Positions 31,998 through 43,000 of a DNA stretch of 64,000 bases are shown piece by piece; position 1 is the first letter of the stretch, and each line of letters opens with the position of its first letter. Source of the stretch: Limnephilus marmoratus (taxonomy: Eukaryota; Arthropoda; Insecta; Trichoptera; Limnephilidae); the NCBI GenBank assembly GCA_917880885.1, contig OU862934.1, forward strand, positions 32,224,734-32,288,733, written 5' to 3'. The notes below the pieces were generated by a model that worked only from the letters and a program-made list of their open reading frames with translations, did no database searches and was not told the origin of the DNA. The translations under genes and the position numbers were made by a program.

Positions 31998-34182
31998 GTT
32001 GGACTAATGACGATTGAACTCGTTCTTCAGAGTGGAGTTCAGTTTTGTTAAAATGGCCATCTGAGATGGGCCAAGAGTCGTTTGGCTGGACAAACCCGGA
32101 GGGCTCCGCCCACCATAATACGTTACGGATAAGAACGGCCTGAGAATGGCCACGTGAAGCGATATCCGATGGATTATCAACCGATGATGCTTGACGCCGA
32201 TGATTAGATGCGATAACTGTCAAGAGCGATAATTGGTCGGTGTAACGATTCCCGTGACGAGTATCATCGGGTGAAGCATCCGGTGGCCTCCACTTCCATC
32301 CCAATACCCTGAGAGTAAGAAAATGATCAACATTCTTGAAGATTACATCAGTGAGATAGTAGCCCGGCGGTAAGTTTCGGTAGGCGCGTAGTTTTGGTTT
32401 GCTACAATCCGACTTCTGCAGTTCAAGTTGACCTCGTTTGGTATGTTCGATAACTTCGGATTGCGTTTGTTGAGCTTGTTCCACACTGGAACAGCCGACG
32501 ACGATTGAATCGACATTTGAATCCGAAGTGATCGCGTATCGTGTGAGTGATAATTCGTAACCATTATTTTCTGTCAACCATCTGACAATACGGTAGGACA
32601 GAATAAAGGCAGAGATATCAGAAGTCACAGGGTGTAATGGGTAATCCGGGGTAGATTCCGATAATTGATGACGCCAAAATATTCTTTGGAACGCGTGATT
32701 TGGCTCTTGTGGGCATATTTGGCGATACATTTGCCGTACTTCAGCAATGAACACTACAGATGGCGAACGAAAGTTTTGCAGAAGTTCAGCAATGTTTGTT
32801 TGAAGCTTGGGAACGATAAGGAAGGCATCATTTGACGATGATTCATTCACCTCCGTCACCGAGGCATCGAAGACAATTCGCAAAGTAGTGGTAACGGTGC
32901 CCGGACGAAGAATGCAATGACGAAGTATGTGATGCATTTCCTTGAGTAAATCTTTTCCAGAAACACGTGTCATGTGACCACTGTGCAAGTAGTCAGTCAT
33001 GAAAGCGAAGTACGGTTCACGTAAACTGAGCTTTACTGTCGGTTTACGTTCGATTGAAAGGATGATGCGCGAAGAGACTTCGCGCGAACCTGGGGAAGCG
33101 ATATGCTTCTCCTTTTCACCAAAAGGTAAGGCTACGATGAATTGTCCCGAAGGGTCACGTGAGTGATTAGTGTGATGGACCTGCTCATCACGTTGTTCTT
33201 CAGGGGTGAGATGTGAAGACTGAGGGAATGTGTCCAACTCCCTCAGTTTCTTGACCTTTTCAGGAAGACGGTACTGGTTGGTTTCGATAAATTGACTAGA
33301 AAAGTCACGTGAGCGAAAAATGCGATACACTTGTTCACGACGTTGTTTGGTGGGCTGTGAAGACTGAGGAAATATGTCCAACTCCCTCAGTCTCTTAACT
33401 TCTTCTGAAAGACGATACTGGTTGGTTTCGATGAAGGAGTTTGTTTGACGATCGGTAGCAAAACCAACCGAATCCAGAGGAAGCCAACCGAACAGTGAAT
33501 TGATAGCTGAAGGCTGGTGAAGATCACCCGTTAATTGGGGTCTCGGTAGAGATGGCAAGATCTCAACATCTCGAAGTAGGTCAGTCGCTCCTGTGTCAGT
33601 TGTCAGTTTGTGACAGTCAGAGTCGGCATGAAGTATTTCTTGGAACAGATGACAAGATAATTGGTCGAATTGAATCGTTGGCGATGGAAGTAACTTCGTG
33701 TTGAAGGTAGTTTGTCCCTTAACATCGACATCGAAATTAGTGACGCCTGACGCGGTTGTAGAAGATTGGCCTAAGCCACGGATTTTCTGAGAGCTGACTG
33801 GACGCTCGGCAGTGCGATTAGATACGAAGTGTGCTTGACTGTCTGAATCGGTCAACCCACGAAACGTTTGAAAACTGCCGGAGGGATCACGATTGCTAAT
33901 ATGAGCAGAAGGCAAACGTACGATGGATCTGTCACCGAAGTTAGCGAGGAAAAGAACTGGAGGATCTGAAATAGAAGCTCCTTGAATGTCAAACGTGGTG
34001 GGTCGTTGGTACTCCTCTTCAGCAGAAATGTTGTCTTCCCTATGAAGAAGAGTGTGGTGCTTACGATGACATTTCTGACAATCAAACACAGATTTGCAAT
34101 TCGTGAGAGAATGAGAAGGCGTGAGACAATTCAGGCACCAACGGTGTGCCTTGGTGAATTGAGCACGTATGAAACGATGCAT
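31981..34182 (-). pseudogene. BEL/Pao gag-pol frame, 733 codons, catalytic residues lost
   Basis: Two knuckles open the frame: C16-C19-H24-C29, then C35-C38 with H42/H43 and H47 (CQKCHRKHHTLLH). Both are typical of BEL/Pao gag. A diverged middle follows, then SSHLTPEEQRDEQVHHT and GQFIVALPF, TTLRIVFDASVTEVNE, VVFIAEVRQMYRQICP, QRIFWRHQL and, near the end, DNPSDIASRGHS and LWWAEPSGF. The usual aspartate of RT motif A is glutamate (IAEV), the YVDD motif is replaced by NVDSIV, and several segments are missing or duplicated (FIETNQYRL occurs twice). It should not encode an active polymerase. The frame can be read upstream to about 34212. Confidence 0.75.
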
Positions 34183-34279
34183 ACTTATTTCAGTTGCAGA
34201 GAGAACGAACCGTCAAACAACTCGGTCTTGGCATACACTCCTTGCCTCATTGACGTGGCCCGACTCTAGTATCTAATTC

Positions 34280-34600
34280 ACTTGATGGTGCCATATCTTC
34301 CTCGGGCGTCCCCGAATTCTTCTACCATTCTCATTTGCGTCATATATTCTCTAACACTCCTTTCTTCATGCGTTCGCCCTACATGATCGAACCATTTGAG
34401 CGTCCCTTTCTTAATTTCACTCATCACGCTTACATTAGCCTTGCATTATTTGCGAATCTCCATGTTTCTCACACGATTGTACATGGATTTACCATACGTG
34501 CCTTATCTCATTTCAACAGCATTCAGTTTACATTCATCCTTCCTCTGCCAGTTCGATGCCTCACTGCCATACATTAGGGTAGGTACTGGCACTCCATTAT
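34280..34600 (-). pseudogene. RTE-type LINE C-terminal fragment, decayed
   Basis: The minus strand reads PTLMYGSEASNW, KLNAVEMR, then VRNMEIRK and LKWFDHVGR in one frame broken by stops. The layout (MYGSE, NAVEMR, RN.EIR, W.DHV.R) is the RTE-type tail. Related to 52400-52600. Confidence 0.65.
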
Positions 34601-34898
34601 GGACGCTTCTTTGGACAGTTTATTGTTGGCGCCAACGGCGTTCAGTCCGGGTCTAGGTAAATTGAACGAATTGCAATTTTTCGAAATCAATTTTTCGAAA
34701 ACCTATTTTTCGAATATCAATTAACCGAAACACTAGTTTTTCGAATTGATATATGTTGTTTTGTTGTATTTATACAGTACGTAAAAGAGTATTTTATTAT
34801 AGGATGGACAATATCAACTAACCTAACGTAACCTAACAGTATCTCATTAGTCATAAGCAAGTGAAATATATATTTAAAAATTTTAGATTAAAAAAAGA

Positions 34899-35100
34899 AT
34901 TTTTGTTATTTATTTTTGGGGTGTTATACCGTGTTGCGCTACCTCCCACTTTAGCCAACTTTTCGGACAGCGTTACAGTGTCCATCATCAGGGCTGATGT
35001 GTGACACATGTGTGACACATCTGCTCTTGGCCCGAAACGTTGACTAAATGAGGAGGTAGCGCAACACGGCATAACACCCAAAAATAAATAACAAAAATTT
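34899..35100. mobile_element. Inverted-repeat element with a hammerhead-like centre
   Basis: Left arm (34899-34946, with TTGTTATTTATTTTTGGGG then TGTTGCGCTACCTCC) pairs with the right arm (35052-35100). The minus strand of the centre contains a hammerhead-like core, and a degenerate second core (CCCGAAACGTTGACT) lies near 35030-35046 on the plus strand. A third relative is at 58387-58470. Confidence 0.7.
34952..34999 (-). ncRNA. Hammerhead-ribozyme-like motif
   Basis: On the minus strand: CTGATGA (34991-34985), stem II GGACA/TGTCC (34983-34979 with 34969-34965), GAAA (34964-34961), then AGTT and GGCT. Helix I is AGCC/GGCT on either side of the core. All invariant core bases are present. The helix III strand AAGTT is one base off the palindromic ACGTT seen in the relative at 58417-58424, so activity of this copy is uncertain. 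Confidence 0.55.
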
Positions 35101-35390
35101 TAAAAGTTAATTAACAAATTCAAAAACGAAAACGTTCGAAAAATTAGTTCTTCGAAAAACTGAAATTCGAACAATTGATTTTGAACAATTGATTTCGAAA
35201 AATTGAATTCGAAAAACATGTCTGCTCCCGTCAGTCCTCCATTAAAGGAGTTTCCTGCTTTTACCCATCTTTCAATATCTCTATCAGCCTTCCCATCTCT
35301 CGTAATCAAGTAAATCAAGAATTATATGCTCACAAATTGTACAACTGCCACAGGGTTATATGTACACAATAAACTATGTTAATCTATCTC

Positions 35391-35945
35391 TCTATATAAA
35401 TAAAAATGAAACGCCAAAATGTACGCGCATAACTTCCGAACGACTGCACCAAATTGGATCATTCTTTTTTTTAGTATTCGTTATTGTCAGGACAAGGTTT
35501 GTATAAAACTATTTTTTTTTTTATTATTTTTATTTATTTTTTTTTTATTTTTTTTTTTTTTAATGCCGGCAACCCGGGCGTTTATTGTAACAATAATCAT
35601 ATACAAACAAGTTAGTAGCCCGGTGAGCTCTGACATTTTGAAATTTGTATGAAAAAATTGCAATAGGTGGCACGCGAGCTGTTTGAATACAGACTGTACT
35701 GGAAATGAATGTATGGAATGCGGGAGGGGAAGGGGAACTAGGGTAAGGAGTTTGCGGGAGGGGGAAAGGAGGGGAGTGAAGTGGGGAGAGGGAAGGTGGA
35801 GGAGGCAGAGTGAGAACGCGAGAAGGGAAGGGACGCGGGAGAGGAAGGGTAGACGGAATGGGAATAGGACGAATGGGAAAGGACACGCAGGGAGAAGCAA
35901 TTTCTTTATTAAATGGCATAGCAACGCATGCCGGGTACCAGCTAG
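35391..35945 (+). mobile_element. Helitron-like non-autonomous element, near full length
   Basis: Begins TCTATATAAATAAAAATG and ends with a hairpin (GGCAT/ATGCC at about 35919-35935), then CCGGGTACCAG and CTAG (35942-35945) followed by T. TC at the start and a hairpin plus CTAG at the end are the Helitron signature. A piece of about 105 bp with a T-run (35508-35612) is inserted relative to the 14387 copy. Confidence 0.65.
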
Positions 35946-36364
35946 TATTATGTTTTTTTATGATAATCAAGAAGGTAATTCAAAACTTAGACTAGGGGCA
36001 ACAACAGGAAAAAACGTAAAAAACATGACATAACATTTTGCGGGTAAATTTGATACCTCAGTTAATTTAGCGGATAGCATCTCCGCGGCCCCCAACCCGA
36101 CTTTACCGTCTAGTTAAACATAACTGTGCCGGTTAAAGTTTAACCTCTCCACTCGGTAACCCGAGGCCGTCCAATCCGGTTAACTGCTTTATTTCTTACA
36201 GCCTCCACTACCGACACTGATTTAATAATGCCCAGAAGTGAAATCTATCCACATATTTAGATGAAGTTATACGTGAAATCCTATTTAGATTAATCTTTAC
36301 GACGAATCGGCTTAAAGTATGAACATCAAAAAATATGCTACGGATAAATTCAAGCTTTTACTAC
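35946..36364. other. Spacer before the large LTR-bounded element
   Basis: No gene recognised. It ends in CTAC (36361-36364), the left target duplication of the element that follows. Confidence 0.5.
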
Positions 36365-37052
36365 TGTTAGCATTGGCGCTACTTGCGGCCAACGCCAAAC
36401 CCAAAACCTGGAAAGGACATGCAATAAACAAGCCGGCGGCTAGCTCTGCACAGCCGGCGCGAGCAAGGTCCCTCTTAAACCCAGGGCGAGTGTTTGTGAT
36501 TCGCTTGTAAATTCCTACTCCCCTTCCTTTCCTCAAAATCTCCAGGTCTCCTTCCTCAATCAGAACACAGTAGTTATGCACGAAAAAGGGTTTTATTCAT
36601 TTAAAGGTGAACAGGGTTCTACAAAAGGCCAGCATCGGCACTATACACATGAGTATTTGGCTATCTCTAATTAATTCTATCATAACGGGGGAGCTTCTCT
36701 CAATTCTCTCTACACGTGTTTAGTGAATTTAAATGTCAGTTCTTAGCACACAGAGGGGTAGCAAGGTTCATTGGTACTCACAAGCAGGAGATAGGCGGTC
36801 GGCAGACAGGTACTGAGGAGGCGGGAGCCTCTGGAGCACAATGCACAATTAAAATAAACATCGCGAGCGTTTACGGAGAGCGCAATCACGGGGACACAGT
36901 TGTTATGCCGAAGGTCGGCCGAGGATTGAATGCCGGGAGCCGCTCGGCGCTTGGCTACTTGTGTCGAGCGGTGCGGGGAAAGGGGGCGGAGGGCCTGTGT
37001 AAGGGGTCAATTCGCTATTAGCTCGCACGGGAATCAATTCCGTAACGTAACA
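36365..37052. repeat. Left terminal direct repeat of the large element
   Basis: 688 bp, TG...CA ends. Compared with 44165-44856 I count roughly ten single-base or short length differences. Confidence 0.88.
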
Positions 37053-37819
37053 CTTCCCCCCTCGCCGCAAAAAAGGCGACGTGGTAATGGAGCAGTAGGG
37101 CTAAGAAATCCTCTTACCCTTCTAGCACTTGTGCCAAAAAAAAAAAAATTTAAGAGAAAAAGGAGAGAGAGAGAGAAAAAGAAAGAGAAAAAGTTGCTAG
37201 CTATAAAATAGTAGAAACAAAAACAAAAGAGAAAAAAAAGCATGGTGAACAAAGAATTATACATGAATGTACATGAAAGAGCAGTGGCATACATAAATAT
37301 AAACAAGGACCTGCTGGAGAAAGGTACAAGGGTTATGCAGTGATAGAAAAAAAATGACTCTAAATTGTATCATTGGTCTGTGAGCTAAGTTTGCGTAGCG
37401 TGGTTTGCGTAGGATGTTTGGGGTGTTTGAACGTTGCACTGAAGTTACAAGGTTACTTTGTCACAGTAACCTGGCCCGTTTGAGATTACACTCAAGGAAC
37501 ACTAGGGCCTTAAAGAAAACAGGAAGATGAGAACGCAGGATGAGGATTCTTGGTGGTGGAGAGGGTTCTACCTATCACAGAGGTCAAAAAGGTAGCTGCT
37601 TCCGGATCCTGTGGGTGGGCCAGTATGACATCATTGAGGTACTGGAGAGTGGAATTGTAATTGGTGGTTGGTCCTTTATAGAGGAGGTGGTTTGTGTGCA
37701 TGACAGCCGTTGTTGTGATGGTGGTTGGTACACTGGTTTGTATACAGTGGGATTGTTGTATGAACAATTGTTGGTATTGTTATTTGCGCAAGGGCACAGG
37801 AGCATTGGCATGATGGCAA
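37053..37819. other. Element interior: purine-rich tract and T/G-rich DNA
   Basis: A GA/A-rich tract lies at 37135-37240. No primer-binding site is obvious directly after the repeat, and no gene is recognised. Confidence 0.45.
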
Positions 37820-38085
37820 CAGAGCAATTTGCAAGGTGCAGCTGGAACATTTGCAAGATGCAGCAGGAACATTTGTACAATGGCAACAGGAACATTTGCG
37901 AGATGCCACAGGAACATTTGTACAATGGCAACAGGAACATTTGCGAGATGCCGCAGGAACATTTGCACGATGGCAACAGGAACATTTGCAAGGTGCCGCA
38001 GGAACATTTGTACAATGGCAACAGGAACATTTGCGAGATGCCGCAGGAACATTTGCACGATGGCAACAGGAACATGAACCAACTT
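37820..38085. repeat. 45-bp minisatellite (22/23-bp half-units)
   Basis: Repeats of CAACAGGAACATTTGCGAG and CACAGGAACATTTGTACAA alternate about six times. The unit is a multiple of three and stop-free in several frames on both strands, so it produces long repetitive frames (for example 37540-38112 plus, 37584-38159 minus) that need not be genes. Confidence 0.9.
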
Positions 38086-38507
38086 AGAGCTGACGTGCTC
38101 GGGTTTGTTTGAGTGATGGTTTTGTGATGATACAATTCGCAACTACACGCACGACTCACACTAGGTTATGTTAGGTGTGGTCGGGTGCTTTTGGTACGTA
38201 GGGTTTGAAGGCATGGGACCTCCGTGACGGTAGTGAAGGCAGCATGAAGAGAGGCGCAGGTGTAGATGGGGTGAAGAGCTGCTGGTCTTCTTATTAATCC
38301 GGCGAAAAAATTATTATTAGAAAAAAATTCTTGAAGTTTACCTGCCTGGTAGACCAATGATGAAAAGGTTTGGAGAGAAACAAGGTGTGCATGTTGAGAA
38401 AGATTGGATTTGTTTGACGTGTAGAGAAAGAGAGAGAGACGGAGACAGAGTTAACTAAATGCAACTACAGACTTATACATATTACAAAGGTACGTATTCA
38501 AGGAAGT

Positions 38508-39327
38508 TTGTAACGATTTAAAACTACTCGCCCCGGTATCAAGCGCTTGAGAAGGACATATTAATTTTACAACCGTGCAGTTACGAACACGGCAACGGCC
38601 GAGTACATAATCGGAGATTGCTAATCAGTTCCAGAGAGGTTGGACAGCTGTCAGGAAGTACATCACGGAAAGGATTCGCAAGAGTTGCGCCATCAGACAC
38701 GTGAGCGGTTGTCATCATGTTACGATAGATTCTCACATTATGGTTTACTGTATTTATAAATTTGTTCTTCATATAATTATTAGGAAGGACTGGCGCCCTA
38801 AGTATCTAAAGCAGGATTACTATTTGAGATTTGAAACTTTAAACCTTTTGATTTTTTTTTTTACATACCCACAGATCAGCATATTAGAATTGTTATTACA
38901 CGTCACTAGTCAGATTTAGTTTATCGATCTGAACATGCCCTGATATTCATTGTAAATGTAGAGTCTCTTGCCTTCTAAATTGATTAATTTCGTAAAAGTT
39001 TCAAATCTCAAATAGTAATCCTGCTTTAGATACTTAGGGCGCCAGTCCTTCCTAATAATTATATGAAGAACAAATTTATAAATACAGTAAACCATAATGT
39101 GAGAATCTATCGTAACATGATGACAACCGCTCACGTGTCTGATGGCGCAACTCTTACGAATCCTTTCCGTGATGTACTTCCTGACAGCTGTCCAACCTCT
39201 CTGGAACTGATTAGCAATCTCCGATTATGTACTCGGCCGTTGCCGTGTTCGTAACTGCACGGTTGTAAAATTAATATGTCCTTCTCAAGCGCTTGATACC
39301 GGGGCGAGTAGTTTTAAATCGTTACAA
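38508..39327. repeat. 333-bp inverted repeat with 154-bp spacer
   Basis: Left arm 38508-38840 and right arm 38995-39327 are reverse complements; comparing the encoded frames shows one substitution. A transcript from either strand would fold into a hairpin of about 330 bp. A 63-codon frame in the arms (39063-39254 plus, 38581-38772 minus) matches nothing I recognise. Confidence 0.92.
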
Positions 39328-39739
39328 GGTTCTGTTTAACCCATTTAGTTTTTTTTAAACTAAATACATTTCCAAGAACACGTAGGTAAGGGTTTGTACG
39401 TATGACAAAATGCCACGTTCGAAAGAAGTTGGTCTTCCATGACCTATGCTCACGTCTATACGGTAGCATTTTTTCTACTTTCGAAGAACAAAAACATTGA
39501 GTACAAATAAGTTATGAAAAGTGGGAAAGGAGTAGGAAGTTGAAAGGATCCGTGTATGAAGGTTGTCCCATTTGACAAACGAAACGCCAAGTGCGTAACG
39601 CATATATCCCCATTCACGGATAATTTCGAGGAAGGGAAAGGGTGACAATTGGGAACATTTGAACGAAGAAAACTGCTGAGGACTCGGCTATTTCCGAAAT
39701 TCGACCTCTGAGTGGAAGGTGAAACAAGGTCTACAGCAG
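39328..39739. other. Element interior, nothing recognised
   Basis: Mixed composition with no gene, repeat or motif seen. Confidence 0.4.
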
Positions 39740-40068
39740 TTATCCTAGCATATTCTTCAAATAAGTTAAATTTTGTATTGTTTTTAGCAACTAATTACAA
39801 TAATTCTGGACACATTATCCAAACAGTAAAATTGTTTTGATAGTAGATAAATACTTATAATCACATATCACCGAACTTACAACTTATTGTTTTTTACATT
39901 CACATTGTAATTTAAGAACTTAAATATAGCATTAAAAAATGTACACTACTCTTCCAGACACAAGCTAACGCTTCCATGGAAGAGTGGTATTAACATATTT
40001 GAATATGAACATGTAAGCAAATTAATACATCATCTAAATGTACATTATATTTTATATGCTAAAAAATA

Positions 40069-40116
<48 letters not shown>
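39740..40116 (+). mobile_element. LINE 3' end with long poly(A)
   Basis: Matches the 3' UTR at 18570-18920, including the CTCTTCCA/TGGAAGAG hairpin, and ends in a 46-nt A-run (40071-40116). It is a short, 5'-truncated insertion inside the large element. Confidence 0.75.
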
Positions 40117-40119
<3 letters not shown>

Positions 40120-40622
40120 TACAATACCATTTGGTAGTGTGGGACAAAAGAAATACACTGACATAAAAGAGTCTAATCCTCCACGTGTATTGGGTAGAAG
40201 ATTAGAGGGTCGTTTTATTCTCCTACTTGTTTGCGAGAAATGACAGACCCTTGCTCAAATCTCACAAACCTGGGGGGTTTTCTTGTTCGTCTCCCAGACA
40301 ACGAGTTAGGTGTTTTTTGTGTCCATCAACTTAACTCCTACGACACGATGCCCCATAATCATGAGTGAAGCGTATGATTAGTCCTTTTGAGATAGTGGAT
40401 AGTTCCTGGGTTCTTGGGACAGGAAGTCCACGGGCATGTTAATGAGTACTCTGCTGCAAAAGCAATAATTTTCTGATAACAGAAAATAAAAGGCGTGTGA
40501 TCTACACTTGGTAGGTCACACAAACATGGGGTAGATATTATTTCGTTCGCACGACTCATGGTGAGTATTGTAACGTCTTCACGTTTGGTGCACAGATTAT
40601 ATAAGTACACAGTTATAACAAA
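40117..40622. other. Element interior, nothing recognised
   Basis: No coding or structural signal seen. Confidence 0.4.
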
Positions 40623-40735
40623 GCGGTTCTCATGCCAGAAGACACACGACCAAAAAGGGGCGGTTCTCATGCCAAATAAATGACACACGACCAACAAGGG
40701 GCGGTTCTCATGCCAAAAGACACACGACCAACTCA
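40623..40735. repeat. Three-copy tandem repeat of about 40 bp
   Basis: GCGGTTCTCATGCCA, then GACACACGACCAA, occurs three times with small length changes. Confidence 0.85.
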
Positions 40736-41026
40736 ATAACATTTAGTTAAGAGTATAAAGTAATTATAACGAACTTCTCGTATCATGGCGGATGTTTTGA
40801 GGATCTCTCCTATGATGGTAGATATTGTCACGTTTTCACGTCTCACGTGACAGGAATGAACGATTTACAACAAATTTTGCCCAGTATTGAAAGACAGTAA
40901 CCCAATAGGTATTTAAAACAATTTAATGAGATAAATCACCCTCTCGATCAACAACCCTGTGTTGACGAGCAAACAATGAGTAGTTATGACGGACTCCCAG
41001 TGACGTGTAAAAACACAAAGATATTA

Positions 41027-41106
41027 TGAGATTCGCATCTATAGCAGTGGATATTGTAAGGTTCACACCTATAATAGTAGATATTGTAAAGCTCGCGCCT
41101 ATAATG
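41027..41106. repeat. Three-copy tandem repeat of about 30 bp
   Basis: Variants of CACACCTATAATAGTAGAT followed by ATTGTAA occur in a row, and a diverged copy is near 40786-40830. Confidence 0.7.
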
Positions 41107-42700
41107 TTACAAAAGTTTACGTTCAAAAAAGGTGGGTCCCCATTCAATACAGACGGCGGTCTGCAATGATGTAATTAATACGGCACTGCTGTAGCTTAAT
41201 AATTTCATATTAGCATACGTTACAATTCTTGCCAAAAGGCGATAAACACAAATTTTATTGAAGATCTGGCCAAGATTTTAAACTTCAAACAAAAATAATG
41301 GTACAATAAAGGACAAAAGAAACTGATGTCATGATAAAATATTGTACCTCATAATGAAGTTGTATATGTACAAAGAACAATGTTAATGAAGGGACGAAAC
41401 GTATTGTCACTTTTATAACAAATATTTTTCTCAGAATCCGACAAAATACGATTCTGGAAAAAAATAGAGCAATTGGGTTGAGCGCCATTCTAATTTTTGG
41501 AAAAAGAAGAAAAACCACAAGTAGCAACAAGGTTGCCCTTGAATTGTTTCGAATCCAGCGAATGTGACCTGATAGGTGTGTACATTTGGTGTATTCGAAA
41601 CGATCCCCAATATACAACATTACTATGAATGTGTAAGGATGGGGTGAAGAGGAAAAAGAAAAAAGAAAAAACGGGAGGATTTCCTATTATAACGGAAATC
41701 GACGCGACATTCTTACAATATGGTGCTGTGACCATAGTAGTGAGCTGCGGCAATGGTCTGAAACCAATGGTTATTATACAGACTTGCACTTAAGATTTTA
41801 TATTTACAACATTAGGGTAGGGACGTATTGGTACGACAAAAACCCGACACAAAACAATTAAAAAAGGTGATATGACAAGATGAGGCGATGAGGTGAGAAA
41901 AAAAACGCGCGGATGCTGCAAGAATTGTGAAAAGGAAAGCGACGTCTTGGAGCAAGAGTTTTCCGGAACCGTTGATGGTAGGAGGAAAAGGAGGCCCTTT
42001 CCCGAAGTGATCAATTTCAGGAAGAGGATGCATACAAGTATGAAAACGGTGCCCCAAGAGGTGCTCTTGTGGTACAGCAGGCAAGGCACGCAGGATGTAC
42101 AAGAACATATAAAATTATGCAAAAAGAAAAAGAATGTACAGGAGTTAGGCTACCGTTGACATTAATGTGCTTTCGGGTGTAAGGATTACCTTACGAATGC
42201 CCATATGGGTGATTATTTACATTTAATATTTACAAGTAACTCACGTCATTTATGACAAGAATTATAAGACTTTTAAAGAGACCGCATCGCACTGATTGAC
42301 GACTGGCCAAGAGAGGTCAGGGGCGTAATGATGATCAGGGTTAACAAGATGCATGTTTTGCCAATTTGATAACGCCTGAGGACTTGATGTGATGGAATTT
42401 ACTGATTCCGTCACAGTAATACATTTTGGATTTATTCCTAGGAGAAATCTTTCTATTTCTCAGGGCCTGTAGTAGTTCTTCCTTTCTTGAAGTAAAGACG
42501 TGCGGGATTATACCCAGCGTGACTTGAGGAACTTCCATGGTGTATAAGATCGTATCAGAGTGACCTTATGTTGGAAAAAGTGAGAACTAGACTCGCAATT
42601 GGAAAGAAATTGGGCAGACCACTGGGGACGTATTTTTTACAAAAAGTTTTTGAAAAAAAACACGTTTTTTTAATAAGTGTTTGGTTTATTTGAAAATTTG
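41107..42700. other. Element interior, short frames only
   Basis: Frames up to 111 codons exist on the minus strand and one of 88 codons on the plus strand (41893-42159). None shows a domain or motif I recognise, so I treat them as chance. Confidence 0.4.
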
Positions 42701-43000
42701 GGCAGGGGTTTGCCTCAAAAAACGTGATTTTGTGAAAAAATCCAGATGTTTTGGAAATTTGTTGAAAATTTTCCAAGTCCAAAAACGAGAAAAATTTGGG
42801 CAGCGGTTTCCCTTAAAAAACGTGATTTTGTGAAAAAATCCAGATGTTTTTGGAAATTTGTTGAAAATTTTCCAAGTCCAAAAACGAGAAAAATTTGGGC
42901 AGCGGTTTCCCTTAAAAAACGTGATTTTGTGAAAAAATCCAGATGTTTTGGAAATTTGTTGAAAATTTTCAAAGTCCGGATATGAAAATTTCACAGGCCG
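42701..43000. repeat. Tandem repeat of about 118 bp, nearly three copies
   Basis: AAAAACGTGATTTTGTGAAA, AATCCAGATGTTTTGG and CCAAGTCCAAAAACGAG recur with a period of about 118 bp. The period gives long phenylalanine/lysine-rich frames on both strands that look like artefacts. Confidence 0.9.

Larger units (their letters stand above)
31518..34212 (-). mobile_element. BEL/Pao LTR retrotransposon remnant
   Basis: Minus-strand gag zinc knuckles, a reduced pol region and the start of the integrase region follow in BEL/Pao order. No LTRs were found on either side, and the gag N-terminus and integrase core are missing. Confidence 0.75.
34670..35220. repeat. AT-rich element built of TTTCGAAAAATTGA-like repeats
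   Basis: Short motifs of the TTCGAAAAATTGATTTCGAA type recur at both ends (34670-34750 and 35110-35220) in roughly inverted arrangement. A separate inverted repeat (34899-35100) sits in the middle. Confidence 0.55.

Noticed and set aside
35030..35046. Fourth hammerhead core (CCCGAAACGTTGACT on the plus strand)
   Set aside because: The CUGANGA part and stem II are not preserved, so it is listed only as a relic of the 34899-35100 repeat.
36319..36510. 63-codon frame with a signal-peptide-like start
   Set aside because: It overlaps the LTR start. The hydrophobic part is read across the LTR boundary and is not kept in the other LTR copy.
37540..38112. 190-codon frame with EHLYNGNRNIC repeats
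   Set aside because: It is produced by a 45-bp minisatellite that is open in several frames on both strands. There is no domain and no independent start signal.
41893..42159. 88-codon charged frame in the coding-free LTR element
   Set aside because: No recognisable domain, and nothing in context supports a gene.
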